NCBI GenBank assembly: GCA_937967875.1
Contig: CALBTQ010000789.1
Location: 1-12,709, forward strand
DNA: 12,709 bases
Direction: 5' to 3'
DNA from: an uncultured Pseudomonadota bacterium
Lineage (GTDB): Bacteria; Lernaellota; Lernaellaia; Lernaellales; Lernaellaceae
In this document: positions 7,226 through 12,709 of the stretch, piece by piece
Numbering within the stretch: the stretch's first letter is position 1
Layout: every line of letters starts with the position of its first letter
Position numbers and translations under genes: made by a program
The notes under the pieces: generated by a model
Database searches by the model: none
What the model was told of the DNA's origin: nothing
What the model saw: the letters and a program-made list of their open reading frames with translations, nothing else

Positions 7226-7987
7226 ATGTTGCGGCAAAGCCGATTTTTCTTTGTATTATCAGGTTATTGCCTGATTTGTATCTGCGCGCTTCTTGTGGGG
7301 TCCTGCGGACCGAAATTTGAAGAAATGTCCGCACAACAGATCTATGAGTACGGTCAGGCGGAATTCGAAAAGAAGGATTACCAGGACGCGATCGACGCCT
7401 ACGAGGCGCTGATCGACCTGTATCCGTTTTCGATGTACGTCACCAACGCCGAGTTGCACATCGCCGACGCGAACTTCAACAAGCGGCGGTGGATTGAGGC
7501 CGAAGCGGCCTACGAAGCCTTCGCCCAGCGCCATCCGAATCACGAAAACATCGACCACGTTTATTTCCGTCTGGGCATGTGCAACTACAAAGAGAAGCTG
7601 GCCATCGATCGCGACCAGTCGTTCACCTCGCGCGCCGAGCAGAACTTCGCGCGCGTGGTCAGCCGCTATCCCGATAGCGAGTACCTTGCCGAAGCGCAGG
7701 AAAAGCTCGGCGAAGTGCGATACGACCTGGCCAAGCGCGAGCGCTATGTGGCCCGCCACTACTGGCGCGACAAGGAGTACTACGCCTCCTTCAAGCGCTG
7801 GGAGCGGATCATCCGCCTGTTCTCGGACACCGAATATTACGAAGAAGCGCTCTACAACGCCGCCCGCTGCCTCCACAACCTCGACGAGGACGAGGAGGCG
7901 CAGCGTTACGTGCGTCAGTTGTTGAACAAATTCCCCGAGGGAGAGTATGCCGGCAAGGCCAAGGATCTGGAGGCCCAGCTCAAATAG
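7226..7987 (+). CDS. bamD: Outer-membrane protein assembly factor BamD
   Basis: A 253-residue lipoprotein, close to the family length (about 245 in E. coli). BamD is the essential periplasmic TPR lipoprotein of the BAM complex that inserts beta-barrel proteins into the outer membrane. Residues 1-26 are a lipoprotein signal with lipobox VGSC (C27). From about 35 on the protein is TPR-like helical repeats: IYEYGQAEFEKKDYQDAIDAY, then AELHIADANFNKRRWIEAEAAYEAF, then a third with R129-D130-Q131 and FARVVSRYPDSEYLAEA, followed by RERYVARHYWRDKEYYASFKRW, a strongly BamD-like pattern. The start has GGGGG seven bases upstream behind a near-consensus promoter. It heads a three-gene operon whose second gene starts inside its last 41 bases. 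A generic TPR lipoprotein is the only alternative; the RDQ and VARHYW features favour BamD. Confidence 0.87.
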   Translation: MLRQSRFFFVLSGYCLICICALLVGSCGPKFEEMSAQQIYEYGQAEFEKKDYQDAIDAYEALIDLYPFSMYVTNAELHIADANFNKRRWIEAEAAYEAFAQRHPNHENIDHVYFRLGMCNYKEKLAIDRDQSFTSRAEQNFARVVSRYPDSEYLAEAQEKLGEVRYDLAKRERYVARHYWRDKEYYASFKRWERIIRLFSDTEYYEEALYNAARCLHNLDEDEEAQRYVRQLLNKFPEGEYAGKAKDLEAQLK

Positions 7988-8471
7988 CCTTTTTTTGCTC
8001 GTCGCAATCGTGGTGGCGCTGTCGGCGTCCGGCTGCGCCGACGATTACGACGGCGTCGTCGCCACGCTCGACGCCCGCGAGGCCCATCTCAACAACAAAA
8101 ACCTCGAAGCCTACATGGCGCTGTTCTCGCCCGAGTACGTCAAGGCCGATCCGGCCAACGATATCCGCGAGATGATGACCAAACGCTTCGCCTTCTGGGC
8201 GGCGATCAACTACCAATCCTTTGCGCGCAACGTGCAATTCGAAGGCGACGTCGCGCGCGTCGTGCAGGAATACCGCATGGTGCTCACCGACAAGCGCGGC
8301 TCCTCGCAGACGATCAACGGCGCCGATCATTTCCTGCTCAAAAAGCACGGGTGGGGCCCGTTCGCCAAGTGGCTGCTGTACCAGGGGCTCGACGGCGCAC
8401 CGGCCAAGAAAGAGGAAACACCGGCGCCGACGCCCACCGAGGCGTCCCCGGCCGAGGGAGATCAGCAATGA
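7947..8471 (+). CDS. NTF2-like domain lipoprotein
   Basis: A 174-residue protein. ATG 7947 has the purine-rich GAGGGAGAG directly upstream, inside bamD, so the two genes overlap by 41 bases and are probably translationally coupled. No other ATG lies before the signal peptide. Residues 1-29 are a signal with basic head, hydrophobic core LFLLVAIVVAL and lipobox ASGC (C30). About 32-145 has the pattern of the NTF2/SnoaL-like alpha+beta cone fold: long first helix with NLEAYMALFSPEY, a second helix, then strands including FEGDVARVVQEYRMVL and ADHFLLKKHG. These domains bind small ligands or act as scaffolds; no catalytic residues are evident. The last 25 residues are rich in Pro, Ala, Glu and Thr, a likely flexible tail. 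Location is periplasmic and lipid-anchored. Its place behind bamD suggests, but does not show, an envelope-assembly role. Confidence 0.8.
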   Translation: MPARPRIWRPSSNSLFLLVAIVVALSASGCADDYDGVVATLDAREAHLNNKNLEAYMALFSPEYVKADPANDIREMMTKRFAFWAAINYQSFARNVQFEGDVARVVQEYRMVLTDKRGSSQTINGADHFLLKKHGWGPFAKWLLYQGLDGAPAKKEETPAPTPTEASPAEGDQQ

Positions 8472-9193
8472 AAGACCAAACCAAGCAATTGCTCGATCAA
8501 GGCAACGCGGCCTTCGCCCGCCGTGACTACGCCACCGCGGAAACCTGCTTCACCCAGGTGCTCAAAACGCATCGCAACTTCCCCGATCTCTACGGCAAGC
8601 TGGGCGCGATCTATCATCAGAAGGGCCGCTTCACCGACGCGATCAAGCTGTTCGCCGAAGCGCTCAAGCTCAATCCCGATTACCTCGAGGCGCGCGTCAA
8701 TCTGCTCGTGTTGCTCAACGACCTGGGCTATTACCAGCACGCCGAAAAGCTGCTGAGCAAACTCAACGGCATGGCCGCCAATCCCGGCGCGCTGAACATG
8801 GGCCGCCTGGCCACGCGTCACATGGAATGCGGCGACCTGTACTATTCGCTGCACCTGTACGAGCACGCGCGCGTCGAATACGAGCACGCCTGCAAGCTGC
8901 GGCCCGGCTGGCCGGATCTGCGCATGAAACTGGGCGTCGTCTATCGCCGTCTGCGCCGCGATGCCGACGCGCTGCGCGAACTGGAAACCGCCGTGGCGAT
9001 CAACCCCAAGTACCTCGAAGGCCGCGCCGAACTGGGCCTGACCTACTTCCAGACCGGCAAGGTCGATCACGCCAAATCGTTGTGGAAGGGCGTGCTGGCG
9101 CAGGATCCGCAGCACGGGCGCACGCAGCGCTATCTTTCGCTGGCCGGCGCGCCGCCCATGACGGCAACGACTTCGGCGATGGGCGCGGCTTAA
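8468..9193 (+). CDS. Tetratricopeptide repeat protein, third gene of the bamD operon
   Basis: A 241-residue protein. ATG 8468 overlaps the previous stop as ATGA, with GGGAG nine bases upstream; an in-frame start at 8351 would extend back into the NTF2-like gene with no repeat-like sequence. About six TPR units can be followed from residue 5: LLDQGNAAFARRDYATAETC, LGAIYHQKGRFTDAIKLFAE, a unit with DLGYYQHAEKLLSKL, GDLYYSLHLYEHARVEYEHA, LGVVYRRLRRDADALRELET and LGLTYFQTGKVDHAKSLWKG, with alternating helices and ALKLNPDY-type unit ends. No signal peptide or membrane segment is present, so it should be cytoplasmic, unlike the two lipoproteins before it. It is a protein-interaction scaffold; the partner is unknown. 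Its stop shares TTAA with the stop of the convergent addA. Confidence 0.85.
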   Translation: MKDQTKQLLDQGNAAFARRDYATAETCFTQVLKTHRNFPDLYGKLGAIYHQKGRFTDAIKLFAEALKLNPDYLEARVNLLVLLNDLGYYQHAEKLLSKLNGMAANPGALNMGRLATRHMECGDLYYSLHLYEHARVEYEHACKLRPGWPDLRMKLGVVYRRLRRDADALRELETAVAINPKYLEGRAELGLTYFQTGKVDHAKSLWKGVLAQDPQHGRTQRYLSLAGAPPMTATTSAMGAA

Positions 9194-12100
9194 AGCGCGC
9201 GGCTCTCCCCCGTATCCACGAAACAGAAAATCATCCGCACCGGCCGATCGTCGCCGGTCAGCGCGCGTACGGCGTCGCGGTAGATTTCCCCCTGGCGGCG
9301 GAAATGCGGCAGCAGTTCGTCGTCAATACGCGCCGCTTCGACAGTGTGCGTTTTGTAATCGAGAACCAACCAACCGTCGTCGGTGTCGGCCAGCAGGTCG
9401 ATTGCCCCGCTGTAGGCGTCGCCGCGCGGATCGGTCCATAAAAACGGGGCCTCACGCCACACCCGGCCGGGCCGCAATTGCGCGAACACGTCCATCTTGG
9501 CAAAGTTGTCCAGCCATTTTCGTTGCAGGACGCGCTGCTCGTCGTTCAAGGAATGCTGCGCGGCGACGCCGGCCAGCGTGTCGTCCCACGTCGCGGGCGC
9601 GAACAGAGCGAGCCGCTGCAACAACAGGTGAAACGCCGTGCCCAGCAAGCGGCCGTCCGGGCGCGAACCGAATTGCAACTTGTCGTCGAGCCGGCTGGGC
9701 GAGAGCAAACGCAGCGACGGTTTTTCCTCCGGCATGTCGGCGGGCGCCGCGTCGACGGCCAGCGCTTCTTGAATCGCGGCTTTCGTCGCCGCGTCGATCG
9801 CCTTGTCCTGCACGCGCTGCGGCAATTCCCACCGCGGCAGCTCGCCTCCGGGAAGAGAGTCGGCGTCGATCGTCTCGACGCTCGCGCCCATTTCGTCGCA
9901 AATGTTCAGCGCGTCGTCGATCATCTTCGCTTCGACCAGAAACTCCAGAAAGCCTTTCTGCTTGCTGTGGCCCTGTTTGGTCTTGCCGACCTTGCCGAAC
10001 AGCGGCAGCACGAGGTGGTCGCGCGCGCGGGTCATGGCGACGTACAGCAGCCGCACGCGCTCGGCGCGCTCGAACTGGTTTTCGCGCTCGCTCATCTGTG
10101 TATACGCTTCGGTTTCGAAGCCCTTCATCAGTCGCAAGCCCAGCCGCTGCGACAGCCGCTCGAAATGATACACCGGGCTGCCGCCGCCTTTTTTGTGTTC
10201 CACGGCCAGGTCCGGCACGATCACCACCGGCCACGCCAGCCCCTTGGCCTTGTGGATCGTCAGCACCTGCACGACGTCGTCGGCCTCTTCGGCGACCTCG
10301 TTGTCGGTCTCCTCGCGCTCCTCGTCCATCGCCGCCGCCAACTCGCGCGCGAACTCGCCGAAGGTCAACTGCGCCCGATCGGCCGCCCGCGCCGTTTCCA
10401 GCACCTTGTGCAGATTGGCCGTGGCGACCTCGCCGCGCGGCAGGGCGCGCACGATCGGCAGCGCGTCCAACAGCGCGTACAGCGCGCGCACGGTGGCCAG
10501 ACAACCGCGGCGGTTGCGTTGTTCGTGCAACGTGCGCAGCGCCGCCGGCAGGCCGTCGAGCGCCTCGGGCGGCATCGCCGCATACGACAGTGCGCGATTT
10601 TCCCCGCCCAGCACGTACAACAGCAGCGCCTCGTCGCTAAAGCCGACCAGGTCCGAGGTCAGCAGTTGCGCCAGGGCCAGGCTGTCGTCCGGATCCTCGA
10701 TCGCCTGCAGCGCGCTGATGATCGCGGTCACCTCCGGCCGTTTGTAGTAGACCTTGCCGCCTTCCAGGCGATAGGGCAGACCGGCGCGGCGCAGCGCGTC
10801 CTCGATGTCGGCGAAGTTCGAGCGGCTGCGCACCAGCAGCGCTATGTCGCGATAGCGCAAGGGGCGCGTCGTTTTCGCGCCGGCGTCGTAGGTCGGCCAG
10901 CGCTCGTTCACCGCGCGGGATATCCACCGGGCGATCGCTGCGTACTCCCACGCCCGCGCCTGCCCGCCGCTGTCGGTGGTGCGGTCGGCGGTCAGCAGCG
11001 TGACGCCCGTGTGCATCGACTCGCGGCCGGAAGTGAGCGGTTCGTACTTCGGGCTGGCCGGCATGTCTTCTTTGAATTTCATCAGCGGCTCGAAGACGCG
11101 GTTGACCGTCTCGATGATCTCCGGCACGCAGCGCCAGTTGACGGTGATGTGTTTTAAATCGTTGCCGCCCAGCAGCGAGCGCTTGGTGTTTTCGTAGACC
11201 TCGATGTCCGCGCGGCGGAAGCGGTAGATCGATTGCTTCGGATCGCCGACCACCGCCAGCTTACCCGGCTTGAGCTTGATGTCTTCGAGGCAATCGGCGT
11301 GTGCGCCGTCCTCGCCGAGGAAATACGCGATCTCGACCTGCAGCGGGTCGGTGTCCTGAAACTCGTCGATCAGCAGGAAGTCCCACTTCTGCTGGAAGTA
11401 ATCGCGCACGGGCTTGTGCTCGCGCAGCAGCGCGATCGCGCCGGTCAGCAGGTCGGCGAACGAAAGCACGCCGCGTTTTTTCTTTTCGGCGGCGAAACGG
11501 CGCCCGAAGGATTGCGCCAGCTCGAACAGCTCCCACACCTGCGCGGAATAGGCCTGGCGCAAAATCTCTTCGACGCCCTCACGCAACTGTTGCCGCAGTT
11601 CCTTGTTGGCTTCGGCCTCGCCCTCGTCCCAGCGCGTTTTGGCGACGCCCTGCAAATTGAATCCCGGCAGCGCGCGCACGCCGTCGAGCAGCGCGTCGCC
11701 GTCAACGCCCGCCAATCGATCCAACGCCTGCGCGAATTCGACGACCTGCACGTAGCCGCGATCCTCGCGCTTGCGGCAATGGGTTTGCGCATGCGTCAGC
11801 GCTTCGTCGGCCTGCGCTTTCAACTCGCGCGTCATTCGTTGCGCGTCGAACTCGCGCTGCGCCTGCCGCTCCAGCAGAATGTCGGCGTTGGCGCACACGG
11901 CGCGCGCCAGCTTCCACAGCCAGTCATGCTCGTCGCGGCGCTTGTAGTATTCCTTCTGCGCCAGGTACCAGCGGAAAATCGGCGGCGGCGCGGTGACCTG
12001 CTCGTCGAACCATTGATCGTAGACCTCGGTCAACAGCCGCTCGTTGGCCTCGCCGTCGAGCATCTCCGCGCGCGGATCGATGCCCGCCTCCAGCGGCCGC

Positions 12101-12450
12101 TCGGTCAGCAGCGAGCGCGCAAACGAGTGCAGCGTGCCGATCGCCGCCGTTTCCAGATCGCGCAGGGCCTGTTCAAGCGACTGGGCGTGCTCTTGGTCGA
12201 CGGCTAGTTTCTCTTCGATTTTTTCGCGCAGCTTGACCTTGAGTTCGCCGGCGGCCTTTTCGGTGAAGGTGATCGCCGCAATGCGCGCCAGCGGCGTGGG
12301 CCGCGCTTCGTCGGTCAGCAGGCCGAGGATGCGCCCGACCAGCAAAGTGGTTTTGCCCGTGCCCGCGCCGGCCTCGATCCACAAATTTTCGCCGCGGCAC
12401 GTCAGCGCGTGCGTGCGGGCCGGTTGATCGACGATGGGCGGTTTATTCAT
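9190..12450 (-). CDS. addA: AddA, helicase-nuclease subunit of the AddAB complex
   Basis: A 1086-residue UvrD/Rep-family (SF1A) helicase fused to a C-terminal RecB-type nuclease, somewhat shorter than B. subtilis AddA (about 1230). AddAB resects double-strand breaks for RecA loading. Helicase motifs in order: Walker A AGAGTGKT (27-34), Ia ITFTEKAAGEL, II LLIDEFQDTD (D362, E363), III VVGDPKQSIYRFRRAD, IV NWRCVPEI, V LTIHKAKGLAWPVVIVP, VI YVAMTRARDH (from Y803). Nuclease motifs: H941 in GTAFHLLLQRL, E1000 in WREAPF, D1018 in GAIDLL, D1031-Y1032-K1033 in LVLDYKT, and Q1053 in RRQGEIYRDAV: a complete PD-(D/E)XK site. ATG 12450 overlaps the end of the upstream addB fragment by 8 bases, with GGTGGGA upstream, indicating an addBA operon whose promoter is off the contig. 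The neighbouring AddB-type Cys cluster supports AddA over RecB. Confidence 0.92.
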   Translation of the reverse strand: MNKPPIVDQPARTHALTCRGENLWIEAGAGTGKTTLLVGRILGLLTDEARPTPLARIAAITFTEKAAGELKVKLREKIEEKLAVDQEHAQSLEQALRDLETAAIGTLHSFARSLLTERPLEAGIDPRAEMLDGEANERLLTEVYDQWFDEQVTAPPPIFRWYLAQKEYYKRRDEHDWLWKLARAVCANADILLERQAQREFDAQRMTRELKAQADEALTHAQTHCRKREDRGYVQVVEFAQALDRLAGVDGDALLDGVRALPGFNLQGVAKTRWDEGEAEANKELRQQLREGVEEILRQAYSAQVWELFELAQSFGRRFAAEKKKRGVLSFADLLTGAIALLREHKPVRDYFQQKWDFLLIDEFQDTDPLQVEIAYFLGEDGAHADCLEDIKLKPGKLAVVGDPKQSIYRFRRADIEVYENTKRSLLGGNDLKHITVNWRCVPEIIETVNRVFEPLMKFKEDMPASPKYEPLTSGRESMHTGVTLLTADRTTDSGGQARAWEYAAIARWISRAVNERWPTYDAGAKTTRPLRYRDIALLVRSRSNFADIEDALRRAGLPYRLEGGKVYYKRPEVTAIISALQAIEDPDDSLALAQLLTSDLVGFSDEALLLYVLGGENRALSYAAMPPEALDGLPAALRTLHEQRNRRGCLATVRALYALLDALPIVRALPRGEVATANLHKVLETARAADRAQLTFGEFARELAAAMDEEREETDNEVAEEADDVVQVLTIHKAKGLAWPVVIVPDLAVEHKKGGGSPVYHFERLSQRLGLRLMKGFETEAYTQMSERENQFERAERVRLLYVAMTRARDHLVLPLFGKVGKTKQGHSKQKGFLEFLVEAKMIDDALNICDEMGASVETIDADSLPGGELPRWELPQRVQDKAIDAATKAAIQEALAVDAAPADMPEEKPSLRLLSPSRLDDKLQFGSRPDGRLLGTAFHLLLQRLALFAPATWDDTLAGVAAQHSLNDEQRVLQRKWLDNFAKMDVFAQLRPGRVWREAPFLWTDPRGDAYSGAIDLLADTDDGWLVLDYKTHTVEAARIDDELLPHFRRQGEIYRDAVRALTGDDRPVRMIFCFVDTGESRAL

Positions 12451-12665
12451 CGATGCGTCCCACCTTGTTCAGCCACGGACAATGCGCGCCGTCGCGATCC
12501 TTCGCCGCGCCCACCCGGCGGCCGAGCGGATCGCACAGGCGCTTGTAATCGCAATGCTTGCAGTAGTTGCTGTCCTCTTTGCCGGCCACGTCGGGCCGCG
12601 GCGCAAACCGGCCGCCGCGCAATCCGTCGACCACCTCGGCCAGAATCGCGCGCAGCGCAGCGCTT
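12443..12665 (-). CDS. addB: AddB C-terminal fragment with Fe-S cysteines, 5' end missing
   Basis: Only the last 73 codons and stop (TAA at 12445-12443) are native; the frame runs into the adapter, where a false start MCSSDL arises from library sequence. The fragment carries YCKHCDYKRLC, the Cys-x2-Cys-x5-Cys group that, with one Cys far upstream, holds the 4Fe-4S cluster beside the AddB nuclease domain. A further Cys follows at native residue 62 (HCPWL). The preceding RFAPRPDV stretch resembles the end of PD-(D/E)XK (PDDEXK_1, Cas4-like) nuclease domains. The 8-base overlap with addA and the Cys spacing support AddB; a different Fe-S nuclease of the same superfamily remains possible because so little is present. 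All catalytic motifs are off the contig. Confidence 0.8.
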
Positions 12666-12709
12666 AGATCGGAAGAGCACACGTCTGAACTCCAGTCACC
12701 GAATACGAT
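12666..12709 (+). other. Illumina adapter and index (right end artefact)
   Basis: Positions 12666-12699 are the 34-base TruSeq index-side adapter in forward orientation, 12700-12707 are the index CGAATACG, and 12708-12709 are the first two bases after it. It is the inverted counterpart of 1-46 with the same index. It produces the false N-termini MCSSDL and MLFRS on the minus strand. Confidence 0.98.

Noticed and set aside
9402..11157. Long plus-strand frames opposite addA
   Set aside because: They are shadows of the helicase-nuclease gene, which shows all expected motifs in order.
9190..12665. addBA as part of a phage-defence island
   Set aside because: AddAB is a core recombination complex, and no restriction, CRISPR, toxin or other defence genes are visible nearby; the contig ends too early to judge further.
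1..12709. Terminal inverted repeats suggesting a linear replicon or transposon
   Set aside because: The repeats are Illumina adapter and index sequence.

Overview
The window is one assembled contig, not a natural replicon end. Positions 1-46 and 12666-12709 are Illumina adapter plus index sequence in opposite orientations, so genomic DNA covers only 47-12665 and both outer genes are cut by the adapters. The source looks like a Gram-negative, G+C-rich bacterium. It has BamD (outer-membrane assembly), several lipoproteins with lipoboxes, AddAB-type recombination genes, and a secreted beta-propeller/IPT/PKD protein with an aspartate-rich tail ending Gly-Cys-Gly-Cys. Such secreted proteins and lipobox sulfatase-like enzymes suggest a deltaproteobacterial-type lineage (Myxococcota, Bradymonadales or Lernaellota-like), but this placement is inference with low certainty. 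I see no tRNA, rRNA, CRISPR array, transposase or phage gene.

Layout. (1) 47-871, minus: an A+T-rich membrane-protein gene of unknown function, open through the left adapter, with an extended -10 promoter and a strong ribosome binding site. (2) 1105-3204, minus: a 699-residue secreted protein with seven propeller repeats, two IPT/TIG-like domains, a PKD domain and the Asp-rich GCGC tail, followed by a strong UUCG-loop terminator. (3) 3430-4644, plus: a divergent M28-type metallopeptidase whose catalytic domain is interrupted by a membrane hairpin. (4) 4648-6906, minus: a sulfatase-superfamily lipoprotein with Thr where Cys or Ser is usual; it converges on the peptidase with a 3-base gap. (5) 7226-9193, plus: a three-gene operon of bamD, an NTF2-like lipoprotein and a TPR protein, with 41-base and 4-base overlaps behind a near-consensus promoter. 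(6) 9190-12450, minus: addA (helicase-nuclease), converging on the TPR gene so that the two stop codons share TTAA. (7) 12443-12665, minus: the C-terminal end of addB with its iron-sulfur cysteines, overlapping addA by 8 bases.

Functionally the window is mostly envelope biology (outer-membrane assembly, surface or periplasmic proteins, a membrane peptidase, an envelope hydrolase or transferase), with the addBA double-strand-break repair pair at the right edge. I do not see a clearly new multi-gene defence or mobile system. The most unusual items are the Asp-rich GCGC C-terminus, the membrane hairpin inside the M28 domain, the Thr-type sulfatase-like enzyme, and the compositionally distinct truncated membrane gene at the left edge.
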